Shown here: piece by piece, positions 1 to 9,500 of the stretch
Layout of the letters: each line of letters begins with the position of its first letter
Numbering within the stretch: position 1 is the stretch's first letter
Origin: an uncultured Lachnospiraceae bacterium
GTDB taxonomy: Bacteria; Bacillota; Clostridia; Lachnospirales; Lachnospiraceae
Assembly: GCA_947570615.1 (NCBI GenBank)
Contig: CANOVJ010000001.1
Span: 62,001 to 126,000 of the forward strand
Direction of reading: 5' to 3'
DNA: 64,000 bases
Made by a program: the position numbers and the translations under genes
The notes under the pieces: model-generated
What the model was told of the DNA's origin: nothing
The model's input: only the letters and a program-made list of their open reading frames with translations
Database searches by the model: none

Positions 1-92
1 CAATATCCCTTGTGGAGCTGTGGCTTTTGTGATAAGATGCAGAAAAAAGACAGAAAAATTTTCGGAAATTATGACCGGGAGGATTTACATAG

Positions 93-2777
93 ATGAGTAA
101 GCTGATGCAGAAAATAAGAGGCGGAAATAAAAGGAAAAGAAGCAGAAAGGCCCAGGAACTGGAGTGGATCGATTTTGACGGGGACGAATACGACGGGGAA
201 GCGTATGAGGATGGGGACGATCCGGAGGAATACGACGAGGATGCGTATTACGGCGAAGCCGACGGGGAGTATGAGGAGTATGATTCTGACGACGGCGAAG
301 CGTATGAGGACGAAGAATACGATCCGGAGGATTATGAAGACGGGGAGGCATATGAAGCGGATTCTTATGAGGAATACCCGGAGTATGTCACGCAGGAATA
401 TGAGTCCGGCGAATATGGGGCCGAAGACGATGGGGAAGAATACGGGGAGTATGAGGAGGAATACGACGCCGGGGAAGAATACGGTGAGGAAGAGGACGAA
501 GATTACGACGGAGAATATGAGGAGGAATACGGGGAAGAGGACGAAGAATATGACGGAGAGTATGAAGATGATGAATATGATGAGGAATACGACGATTATG
601 ACGCGGATTATGAGGATGAGGACGATGACGGGGAGGATGCTCCCGAAAGCGGCCTGAGAGCGGTTGTCTTCAAGCTTACCCATCTCGCCCCGGTGGATTA
701 TATCGTTGCCCTGACAGGGGCGGCGGTGCTTGTTCTTGCGGTGGTGACAGGAACCCTGTACCTGAACGCCAGAAATACGAAAGCGCAGATCGAGACCTTC
801 GCACAGATCGGACAGGGGCTTGAGGATATCCATATGATCGGTGAGGACGGCCTTGTGGCCATCGCCGACGCCCAGTCCGCCCGGCAGATGGCGGCCGCCA
901 TGGTGGAGGAGCAGGAGCAGCAACAGCAGGAGAATGAAGATGAAGAGGATGAAACCACAGGGGATAAGGAAGCGGTCCTGAATCTCTCCTCTATCCAGAA
1001 GGATCTCAAGATCAAGTTTGTGAATAAGAAGTCCGGGAAGCTCATTCCCAGCGTCCCCTTCGAGGTGGAGGTCCAGGAGCCCTCCGGCGGCAGCTATACG
1101 AAGAAGGACGAGGACATGGACGGGATCATTTATCAGACGGATCTTGCTCCTGGTAAATATAAAGTGAAGATCATCGCCCCTGTGTCCGGGGAGTACAGCT
1201 ATTCCGGTGAGGCCATGGCAATCACGGTGAGAGATACCATTGAATATAAGAAGGTGGATGTGTCCGACGAGGTCAAGACGGAGTCCCAGGTAAATGTGGC
1301 GGCGGAGGACACCCGGGTGAATCAGACCGTGGTGGAATCCACCAACAAGGATACGGTGGAATGGGTGGAATCCACCAAAACGCTGATCGAAGGGACGGAG
1401 ACGACGGAAAACAGCTATGAGGCGGTGGAGCGGAGCAAGATTGCGGATCCCGCCCAGAAGGCTTTTCTGGATTTCCGGCTTCTGGCCGCGCCGGGAGGGA
1501 TCAACAGGTCCGTTATACACAGGGATCCCGACGACCTGGCGGCCATAGCGGAGCCTGACGCAAACGCTACGCCCATGCCGGATCCATCGGAGACGCCGGC
1601 GCCTGTGCCGGATCCCACGGAAGAACCTACGGCGGAGCCCACGCAGGAGCCTACGCAGGAACCCACGACGGAGCCAACACAGACGCCGGCAGCTCCCACT
1701 CCCACAAAACAGCCGACGCCGACGCCGGCTGTTACGCCCACGCCGACAGTCACGCCATCGCCGACGACCAGCCCGACGGCTACGGCCACCGCAACACCCA
1801 CCGCCACTGCCGCGGCAACAGCCACGCCGACGGTCAGTCCCGGCGTAACGCCCAGCGCCAGCCCAACGGCCACGCCGAACAGTGCGAAGACGGATACAAA
1901 GAGTACGCTCAAAAGCACCGGCGGCGAGACGCTGTATGTGAAGGATGGGAACGGCGGCTTCAGGGAGGCCAAATACGCGGATTACTACAACACGGAGATC
2001 AAGGAGTTTTACCGTCAGGTCAGCACGACCACTGGCAAGTACCGCTATACCGGATGGCAGGAGATTGAGGGAAAGACTTACTTTTTCGACAAAAACGGAA
2101 ATCCGGTGACGGGAGAGCAGATCATACAGGGAGCAAAATATAACTTTAACAGCGACGGCGTCCTCAACACCGGCTCCGGCCATATGGGGATCGACGTTTC
2201 CAAATGGAATGGCAGCATCGACTGGAACGCGGTGAAAAGCAGCGGCGTATCCTTTGTGATTATCCGCTGCGGCTACCGGGGATCCTCCACCGGCGCGCTG
2301 ATCGAGGACCCCATGTTCCGCAGCAATATCCAGGGAGCCTCCAAAGCGGGACTTAAGGTTGGCGTTTATTTCTTCACCCAGGCTGTCAACGAGGTGGAGG
2401 CCGTGGAGGAAGCGTCCATGGTTGCGGGACTGATAAAGGGATATAATATCTCCTATCCGGTATTTCTGGATGTGGAATCCAGCAACGGAGGCCGGGGCGA
2501 TAAGATCGACGCCGCCGCCAGAACAGCGGTGTGTAAGGCCTTCTGTCAGACCATCCAGAACTCCGGGTATAAGGCGGGAATCTACGCCAACAAGACCTGG
2601 CTTAACAGCTATATGGACGCGCCCGCCCTTTCAGGCTATAAGATCTGGCTTGCCCAGTATGCGGCAACGCCCAGTTATACCAGAACCAGATATGATATGT
2701 GGCAGTATTCCTCCAAAGGGAGGGTGTCCGGGATGAACGGAGATGTTGACATGAACATCAGTTATATGGGATACTGA
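93..2777 (+). CDS. Membrane-anchored GH25 lysozyme-like protein with acidic cytoplasmic tail
   Basis: 894 residues. A basic N-terminus is followed at about residues 25-187 by a stretch made almost only of Asp, Glu, Tyr and Gly. One membrane segment lies at 202-224, then a beta-rich domain at about 300-385 resembling SpaA/Cna-type carrier repeats, a Pro/Thr-rich wall-spanning linker at about 495-615, a short repeat like choline/glucan-binding modules (YTGWQEIEGKTYFF) and a GH25 domain from 698 to the end. GH25 hallmarks are GIDVSKWNG at its start and the catalytic-type DVE (D793, E795). The family hydrolyses the MurNAc-GlcNAc bond of peptidoglycan; here the enzyme should sit outside the membrane, with the acidic tail inside. 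The start has a GGGAGGA site about 9 nt upstream. It precedes the rml genes by 40 nt and may help wall remodelling around polymer attachment (inference). Confidence 0.88.
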   Translation: MSKLMQKIRGGNKRKRSRKAQELEWIDFDGDEYDGEAYEDGDDPEEYDEDAYYGEADGEYEEYDSDDGEAYEDEEYDPEDYEDGEAYEADSYEEYPEYVTQEYESGEYGAEDDGEEYGEYEEEYDAGEEYGEEEDEDYDGEYEEEYGEEDEEYDGEYEDDEYDEEYDDYDADYEDEDDDGEDAPESGLRAVVFKLTHLAPVDYIVALTGAAVLVLAVVTGTLYLNARNTKAQIETFAQIGQGLEDIHMIGEDGLVAIADAQSARQMAAAMVEEQEQQQQENEDEEDETTGDKEAVLNLSSIQKDLKIKFVNKKSGKLIPSVPFEVEVQEPSGGSYTKKDEDMDGIIYQTDLAPGKYKVKIIAPVSGEYSYSGEAMAITVRDTIEYKKVDVSDEVKTESQVNVAAEDTRVNQTVVESTNKDTVEWVESTKTLIEGTETTENSYEAVERSKIADPAQKAFLDFRLLAAPGGINRSVIHRDPDDLAAIAEPDANATPMPDPSETPAPVPDPTEEPTAEPTQEPTQEPTTEPTQTPAAPTPTKQPTPTPAVTPTPTVTPSPTTSPTATATATPTATAAATATPTVSPGVTPSASPTATPNSAKTDTKSTLKSTGGETLYVKDGNGGFREAKYADYYNTEIKEFYRQVSTTTGKYRYTGWQEIEGKTYFFDKNGNPVTGEQIIQGAKYNFNSDGVLNTGSGHMGIDVSKWNGSIDWNAVKSSGVSFVIIRCGYRGSSTGALIEDPMFRSNIQGASKAGLKVGVYFFTQAVNEVEAVEEASMVAGLIKGYNISYPVFLDVESSNGGRGDKIDAAARTAVCKAFCQTIQNSGYKAGIYANKTWLNSYMDAPALSGYKIWLAQYAATPSYTRTRYDMWQYSSKGRVSGMNGDVDMNISYMGY

Positions 2778-2817
2778 GAAATACAGTGAAGCTGAAAAAA
2801 GAAACGGAGAGAAAGCA

Positions 2818-3900
2818 ATGAGGACTTACCTTGTAACCGGAGGGGCCGGGTTTATCGGTTCCAATTATATTCATTACATGTTCAGAAAGTATGACCGGGA
2901 AATCCGGATCATCAACGTGGACGCCATCACCTATGCGGGGAATCTGGAGAACCTGAAAGAAGTGGAGGGGCGGAACAACTACACATTCGTGAAGGCCGAT
3001 ATCTGCGATAAGGAGGCCATTTCCCGCATTTTCGCGGAGAACGACATCGACAGAGTGGTTCACTTCGCGGCGGAAAGCCATGTGGACCGCAGCATCGTCA
3101 ATCCCGAGGTGTTCGTGCAGACCAATGTGCTGGGAACCGCGGTGATGCTCAACTGCGCCAGAGCCGCCTGGGAAAACCCGGACGGAACCTATAAGCCGGA
3201 CAAAAAGTTTCTGCATGTGTCAACGGACGAGGTGTACGGCTCCCTGGAGGCGGAGGGAGGGTACTTTTATGAGACCACGCCCTACTCCCCCCACAGTCCC
3301 TACTCTGCCAGCAAGGCGGGAGCGGACATGCTGGTGAAATCCTATATGGACACCTATAAATTTCCGGCCAACATCACCAACTGCTCCAACAACTATGGCC
3401 CTTATCAGTTCCCGGAGAAGCTCATCCCGCTGATCATCAATAATGCCCTGTGCGGCAAAAAGCTGCCGGTCTACGGGGATGGCAGGAATGTGCGCGACTG
3501 GCTCTATGTGGAGGATCACGCCAAGGCCATCGATCTGGTGCAGGAGAAGGGAAAGCTTTTTGAGACCTACAACATAGGCGGACACAACGAAAAGCAGAAT
3601 ATCGAGATCATTCATATTATTATAGACACATTGCAGGAGATGCTTCCGGAGAAAGACACCAGAAAGGCGCTGGTGAGCGAGGAGCTGATCACCTACGTGG
3701 AGGACCGTAAGGGCCATGACAGAAGATATGCCATCGCGCCGGACAAGATTAAGAGAGAGATCGGCTGGGAGCCGGAGACCATGTTTAAGGACGGGATCCG
3801 CCGCACAATCGCGTGGTATTTTGAGCATGAGGACTGGATGAAAAATGTGACCAGCGGGGATTACCAGAAGTATTACGAGGAGATGTACGCGGGCCGCTGA
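2818..3900 (+). CDS. rmlB: dTDP-glucose 4,6-dehydratase
   Basis: 360 residues, normal length. It converts dTDP-glucose to dTDP-4-keto-6-deoxyglucose, step two of dTDP-L-rhamnose synthesis, in the cytoplasm. The N-terminus carries the NAD-binding [10 protein letters not shown] motif, the active-site TDE lies at 136-138 and the YSASK catalytic Tyr/Lys at 162-166. GGAGAG lies just upstream of the ATG. It heads the rmlB-rmlA-rmlC set; a 29-bp palindrome separates it from rmlA. Identification is confident. Confidence 0.96.
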   Translation: MRTYLVTGGAGFIGSNYIHYMFRKYDREIRIINVDAITYAGNLENLKEVEGRNNYTFVKADICDKEAISRIFAENDIDRVVHFAAESHVDRSIVNPEVFVQTNVLGTAVMLNCARAAWENPDGTYKPDKKFLHVSTDEVYGSLEAEGGYFYETTPYSPHSPYSASKAGADMLVKSYMDTYKFPANITNCSNNYGPYQFPEKLIPLIINNALCGKKLPVYGDGRNVRDWLYVEDHAKAIDLVQEKGKLFETYNIGGHNEKQNIEIIHIIIDTLQEMLPEKDTRKALVSEELITYVEDRKGHDRRYAIAPDKIKREIGWEPETMFKDGIRRTIAWYFEHEDWMKNVTSGDYQKYYEEMYAGR

Positions 3901-3919
3901 GAAATTTCAGGCAGGATGG

Positions 3920-3960
3920 AATGGGAGTGATTTACAATCATTCCCATTTTGTGGTAGACT
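3920..3960 (+). promoter_or_regulatory. 29-bp palindrome with possible promoter before rmlA
   Basis: Positions 3920-3931 and 3937-3948 form a 12-nt inverted repeat with one mismatch around a 5-nt centre (TTACA). A possible promoter overlaps it: TTTACA at 3931-3936, an 18-nt spacer and TAGACT at 3955-3960. The palindrome could be an operator or an RNA hairpin that modulates readthrough from rmlB into rmlA. The choice between these is not settled by sequence. Confidence 0.4.
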
Positions 3961-3992
3961 ATAGAAATAACGTATGGAAAGGTATGAAGACG

Positions 3993-4862
3993 ATGAAGGG
4001 AATCATTCTGGCGGGAGGAGCGGGAACGAGGCTCTATCCGCTTACCAAGGCCATCAGCAAGCAGATCATGCCGGTTTATGACAAACCGATGATTTATTAT
4101 CCGCTTTCGATCCTGATGCTGGCAGGGATCAGGGAGGTAATGATTATCTCCACCCCCAGGGATCTGCCGGTGTTCGAGGAGCTGCTTGGGGATGGAAGTC
4201 AGCTCGGCATGGCGTTTACCTATGCGGTTCAGGAGCAGCCAAGAGGCCTGGCGGACGCTTTCCTGATTGGGAAGCGTTTTATCGGAAAGGATCATGTGGC
4301 TCTGGTTCTGGGCGACAATATTTTTTATGGGCAGAGCTTTTCGAGAGTCCTGCGGGAGGTGGCCTCCCGGGAAAAGGGGGCGACAATCTTCGGGTATTAC
4401 GTGCGGGATCCCAGGGAGTACGGGGTGGTGGAGTTTGACCATACGGGCAGGGCGCTCTCCATCGAGGAGAAGCCGGAGAAGCCCAGAAGTAATTATGCGG
4501 TGCCTGGACTGTACTTTTATGACAACGACGTGGTGGAGATCGCCGGAAATGTGAAGCCCTCGGCCAGAGGGGAGATCGAGATCACCAGCATCAACAACGA
4601 GTATTTAAGGCGCGGGACGCTTCATGTGGAGACCCTGGGCCGGGGATTTGCCTGGCTGGATACCGGAAACCATGATTCGCTGCTGGATGCGGCGGATTTC
4701 GTGGCGGCTTTCCAGAAGCGGCAGGGACTGTATATCTCCTGTATCGAGGAGATCGCCTTTAAGAAGGGATTTATCGACCGGGAGCAGCTTTTGCGCCTGG
4801 CGGAGCCTCTGATGAAGACAGACTATGGGAAGTACATGAAGGAAGTGGCGGACGGATTATAA
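3993..4862 (+). CDS. rmlA: Glucose-1-phosphate thymidylyltransferase
   Basis: 289 residues from the chosen ATG. It makes dTDP-glucose from glucose-1-phosphate and dTTP, the first step of dTDP-rhamnose synthesis. The protein opens with the family signature [11 protein letters not shown] and follows with the [17 protein letters not shown] block. The reading frame is open from 3921, but the ATG at 3993 has GGAAAGG 10 nt upstream and gives the usual RmlA N-terminus, so it is preferred over 3984 or 3921. The glucose-1-phosphate may come from the phosphoglucomutase at 14945. Confidence 0.95.
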   Translation: MKGIILAGGAGTRLYPLTKAISKQIMPVYDKPMIYYPLSILMLAGIREVMIISTPRDLPVFEELLGDGSQLGMAFTYAVQEQPRGLADAFLIGKRFIGKDHVALVLGDNIFYGQSFSRVLREVASREKGATIFGYYVRDPREYGVVEFDHTGRALSIEEKPEKPRSNYAVPGLYFYDNDVVEIAGNVKPSARGEIEITSINNEYLRRGTLHVETLGRGFAWLDTGNHDSLLDAADFVAAFQKRQGLYISCIEEIAFKKGFIDREQLLRLAEPLMKTDYGKYMKEVADGL

Positions 4863-4897
4863 AGGTGTGAGGAGAAGGAGGAAGGAGAAAGACAAAA

Positions 4898-5464
4898 ATG
4901 GGAAAGATAACGGTGGAAACCTGCGAGATAGAGGGACTTAAGATCATCACCCCCACGGTGTTCGGGGATGCCAGGGGATACTTTATGGAGACCTACAACT
5001 ACAACGATTTTAAGGAGGCGGGGATCGATCAGGTATTCGTGCAGGATAATCAGTCGGCCTCCACCAGGAATGTGCTGCGGGGACTGCATTTTCAGATCAA
5101 TTTTCCCCAGGACAAGCTGGTGAGAGTGGTTTCCGGGGAGGTGTACGACGTGGCGGTGGATCTAAGGCCGGGCTCCGCCACCTACGGAAAGTGGAAGGGC
5201 GTGGTGCTCTCCGCTGAGAATAAAAAGCAGTTTTTTGTCCCGAAAAATTTTGCCCACGGCTATCTGGTGCTCTCCGATTATGCGGAGTTCGCCTACAAGT
5301 GTACGGATTTTTATCACCCGGGGGATGAGGGAGGCCTGCGCTTTGACGATCCCGATATCGGTGTGGAGTGGCCCATTGCGCCCGGCACTGAGCTGAATAT
5401 GGTGGAACGGGATCGGAACTGGTGCGGAATCAGGGAGTACACGGAAAGCAGAAAGAACGGATAG
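4898..5464 (+). CDS. rmlC: dTDP-4-dehydrorhamnose 3,5-epimerase
   Basis: 188 residues, normal length. It epimerises dTDP-4-keto-6-deoxyglucose at C3 and C5. RGLHFQ contains the expected catalytic His (H64), and FAYKCTDFY (around Y133) supplies the expected Tyr. An AGGAGAAGGAGGAAGGAG purine tract lies upstream of the start. The next pathway enzyme, RmlD, does not follow; the exporter permease begins 5 nt after the stop codon. Confidence 0.95.
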   Translation: MGKITVETCEIEGLKIITPTVFGDARGYFMETYNYNDFKEAGIDQVFVQDNQSASTRNVLRGLHFQINFPQDKLVRVVSGEVYDVAVDLRPGSATYGKWKGVVLSAENKKQFFVPKNFAHGYLVLSDYAEFAYKCTDFYHPGDEGGLRFDDPDIGVEWPIAPGTELNMVERDRNWCGIREYTESRKNG

Positions 5465-5469
5465 AGCGT

Positions 5470-6525
5470 ATGGCGGATGACAATTTTTCCCTGAAAAAAG
5501 GTCTCAGAGACGACGGTAAGAAATTTGATTTGAGAAGACTGCCTAAGCCTGTGGGAATCGGCATCTTTTACGGGATATGCGCGCTGGTGGCGCTGATGGT
5601 GCTGATGCACAACAATCCCCTTGCGCCGGATCCGTATACGGAGGATCTCAAAAAATTCTGCGCCTGTGCGCTGCTTTTACTGGCGTGTATTATTTTCGGC
5701 CTGTACTACGACAGAATGTTCATTATTCCGAAGGAGCTGTTCCACAGCCGCAGACTGATCTGGAAGCTGGCCAAAAACGACTTTAAGAAGCGTTATGCGG
5801 GCTCTTATCTGGGATTTCTGTGGGCGCTGGTGCAGCCGGTGGTAACGGTTGTTATGTATTGGCTGGTGTTTGATAAGGTGTTCAATACCAGGGCACAGAT
5901 GGTGGCCAGCGGCGTGGAGGTTCCCTATGTCCTGCATCTGACGGCGGGTCTGGTTCCCTGGTTTTATTTTTCAGAGGCCCTCACAAACGGAACCAATGCC
6001 CTTCTGGAGTACAGCTACCTGGTTAAAAAGGTGGTATTTAATATCAGTATTCTTCCGATTATCAAGCTGGTGGCGGCCACCTTTATTCATCTGTTTTTTG
6101 TGGTGGTGCTGCTGGCAGTGGCCGTATGCTATGGCTATTATCCCACAGTCTATACGCTGCAGGTGTTCTACTACAGCTTCTGTCTGTTTGTGCTGGTGCT
6201 GGCCATGAGCTACTGCACCTGCGCGGTGGTAGTCTTTTTCCGGGATCTTACCCAGATCATCAGTATCGGCCTTCAGGTTGGGATGTGGGCCACGCCGGTG
6301 CTCTGGAATATCACCATGCTCTCGGACGAGAGGCTGATCACGCTTTTTAAGCTTAATCCGCTGGTTTATATCGTAAACGGATACCGGAACGCGATTTACG
6401 GGGACGAATGGTTCTTTGAACACTTTTATTCCTCCACCTATTTCTGGATTTTTACAGTTACACTGTTCTGCGTGGGATCGCTGATCTTTAAGCGGCTCAA
6501 GGTACATTTTGCGGATGTTCTGTGA
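5470..6525 (+). CDS. Polysaccharide ABC exporter permease (Wzm/TagG type)
   Basis: 351 residues from the ATG at 5470; the frame is open from a GTG at 5422 inside rmlC, but that would add a 16-residue extension with no ribosome site. Two hydrophobic segments near the N-terminus precede an ABC-2 membrane domain with the family block NDFKKRYAGSYLGFLWALVQP, followed by several membrane helices and a short cytoplasmic end. Relatives export O-antigen, teichoic acid or rhamnan across the cytoplasmic membrane with an ATPase partner. The ATPase gene starts right after the stop, so the two form one transporter. Two extra N-terminal helices compared with a minimal Wzm are slightly unusual. Confidence 0.9.
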   Translation: MADDNFSLKKGLRDDGKKFDLRRLPKPVGIGIFYGICALVALMVLMHNNPLAPDPYTEDLKKFCACALLLLACIIFGLYYDRMFIIPKELFHSRRLIWKLAKNDFKKRYAGSYLGFLWALVQPVVTVVMYWLVFDKVFNTRAQMVASGVEVPYVLHLTAGLVPWFYFSEALTNGTNALLEYSYLVKKVVFNISILPIIKLVAATFIHLFFVVVLLAVAVCYGYYPTVYTLQVFYYSFCLFVLVLAMSYCTCAVVVFFRDLTQIISIGLQVGMWATPVLWNITMLSDERLITLFKLNPLVYIVNGYRNAIYGDEWFFEHFYSSTYFWIFTVTLFCVGSLIFKRLKVHFADVL

Positions 6526-6530
6526 GGAGT

Positions 6531-9500
6531 ATGATGGACGAAAAAAAAATTGCCATACAGGTACGTGATCTGGAAAAAGCATACAGGCTCTATGACAAGC
6601 CCTCGGACAGGCTCAGGGAGTCCCTTGGCCTCGCCAGAAAGCGCAGATATAAGGAACATTTCGCCTTAAAGGGAGTGGATCTTACCATTTTCCAGGGGGA
6701 GACGGTAGGGATCATCGGCACCAACGGATCAGGTAAATCTACCATTCTCAAAATAATAACAGGCGTTTTGAATCCGACCGGCGGAAGTGTGAATGTGAAC
6801 GGACGGATTTCGGCTCTGCTGGAGCTGGGAGCCGGATTCAACATGGAGTACAACGGCATTGAAAATGTCTACTTAAACGGCACCATGATCGGCTTTTCGG
6901 AGAAGGAAATCGACGAAAGGCTGGATGACATTCTGAATTTTGCGGATATCGGCGAGTATGTCTATCAGCCGGTAAAAACCTATTCCAGCGGTATGTTTGT
7001 ACGGCTGGCTTTTGCTGTGGCCATCAATATCGACCCGGAGATCCTGATCGTGGACGAGGCCCTGTCGGTGGGGGACGTCTTTTTCCAGGCGAAATGCTAT
7101 CACAAATTTGAAGAATTTAAGGAGATGGGCAAGACCATCGTCTTTGTGAGCCATGACCTGAGCAGTATCAGCAAATACTGCGACAGGGTGGTGCTCTTAA
7201 ATCAGGGAGTCAAGCTGGGCGAGGGAACGCCGAAGGAGATGATCGACGCCTATAAGCAGGTGCTGGTGGGACAGTATCCTCTTCCCGGAGACGATGGGGA
7301 GGAGGAGCCGCAGGATACGCAGGGGCAGCAGGAGGATGTGCAGAACCCTCTGTATGGGGGGGAGGAGCATCCCGGAGAAGGCGGCGTACTGAAAAATCCG
7401 GAGCTTCTCGAATACGGTACCAGGGCGGCGGTGATAGAGGATTACTATGTGACGGACGAATCGGGCAGAAAGAGCAGCGCCATTATCAAGGGGCAGAAAT
7501 GTGAGATCCACATGACGGTGCGTTTTTTTGAGGATATCGAGGAGCCTATTTTCGCTTTTACAGTTAAAAATATCAGGGGCGTGGAGATCACGGGGACCAA
7601 TACCATGGTGGAAAAGGCCTTTCTGGACTCGGTGGGAGAGGGAAATGTAAAGCATATCACCTTCACCCAGAAAATTGATTTACAGGGTGGGGAATACCTG
7701 CTCTCCCTGGGGGTTACGGGCTATGAGAATGAAGAATTTAAAGTGTATCACAGGCTGTATGATGTGATGGAGCTGACGGTGATCTCCGATAAGGATACGG
7801 TGGGATATTTCGACACCAATTCCCGGATTACGGTGGAGAGCAAAGAGCCTGAGGAAAATACAGAGCCTGAGAAAAATGCGGAGTCTGAGGAAAATACGGG
7901 GGCGACAAAAAGTGCGCCGTCTGCGGAAAGCGCAGAGCCGGAGGACAGTGCGGATTTCGCGGAAAACGCAGGATCAGAGGAGGACGCGAGGGCAGCGGAC
8001 AGCGGAACGCTTTTGGAACATACAGAGACAGAGGAAAAGCCGGTGATGAGGGAAACGATAAAGGAAGAAGAGAAATCAGAGGAAAAGGAACGGGCAGAAG
8101 CAGAGATAAGGCCGGAACAGATAGGAAAGGTAAGATTAAACTTTGACTGTTATTCAGGGGAAGATCTGTACAGCGACGGGGATATTGAGGATGAAATACT
8201 TTCCATCGTGAAGAGCTGTCGGCGGGGCGAGTATCCCGCTGTTGTGGAGAGCAGGAGGAGCTGGCCGATTCTCTATCATCTCTCGCCGCTTCGGGGGAAT
8301 ATCGTGGACTGGCTGCCCATCGGGCCGGAGGATAAGGTGCTTGAGATTGGTTCCGGCTGCGGGGCAATCACGGAAAAGCTCGCGGAGAAGGCCGGGAGTG
8401 TGACCTGTGTGGATCTCTCCTTAAGAAGAAGCCAGATCAACGCGTATCGAAATCAGGACAGGGACAATATTGAGATTTATCTGGGTAATTTCGGGGATAT
8501 CGAGCCTGCGCTTCCCACGGACTATGATTTTGTATGTATGATAGGGGTCTTTGAATATGGGAGGTCTTACATCCATACGCAGACGCCCTATGAGGATTTC
8601 CTGAAAATCATTCTGAGACACATAAAGGATAACGGGCGTATTGTAATTGCCATTGAAAATCAGTTCGGATTAAAATACTGGGCCGGATGCACGGAGGATC
8701 ATCTGGGAGACTGGTTCAGCAATCTTGAGGGGTATCCTGACGGTGGAAGCGCCAGGACGTTTACCCGTCCGGGACTGGAGAAAATCATGGAGAATTGCGG
8801 GATAAAAGAGTATTTTTTTTATTATCCTTACCCGGATTACAAATTTCCTACGGTTATTTACTCCGACAAACGACTTCCAAATCAGGGAGAGCTTACAGAT
8901 AACATTCGTAATTTTGATCGTAACAGAGTAGTTCTCTTCAATGAAAAATATGTCTATGACAGCGCCATAAAGGATGGCATGTTCGACACCTTCTCCAATT
9001 CTTATCTGGTAGTGATCGGGAAGGATGTGGAGACGGCCTATGTGAAGTATTCCAATGACAGGGCGGATAAGTATGCGCTGAGAACGGAAATTGTGGATAC
9101 ACCCCAGGAGGGCAGGGTGGTTCGAAAAATCCCCATGAGCGATGAGGCCAGGGGACATGTGAGGGGAATGTCCCGCTCCTTTGCGCTTTTGAAGGAGAGG
9201 TATGCGGGGAGTGGTCTTCATGTCAATCCCTGTCGGCTGACCGGAGAGGGATATGCGGAATTTACCTATGAAAATGGCGTGACTCTGGAGGAGCTTCTGG
9301 ATCAATGTCTGGAGCGGGATGATCTGGAGGGGTTTTACAGACTTTTCGACAGGTATTATGAGCTGATTTCCTGGGGACAGGACAGAGCAGTGACGGATTA
9401 TGACCTGATCTTTGCGAATATTTTGGTGGATGGGGAACGCTGGAGCCTGATTGATTATGAGTGGACTATGAAACGAAGGATTTCTCCGGCGGAGGTTGCG

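Noticed and set aside
1570..1890. Repeated ACG/CCG-rich units that could look like a tandem-repeat or CRISPR-like array
   Set aside because: In frame they encode a Pro/Thr linker with irregular units and no spacers.
69..2183. 704-codon minus-strand reading frame opposite the lysozyme gene
   Set aside because: It mirrors the repetitive acidic and Pro/Thr coding DNA; the product is low-complexity Arg/Gly then Ile/Val/Phe runs, with no ribosome site or domain.
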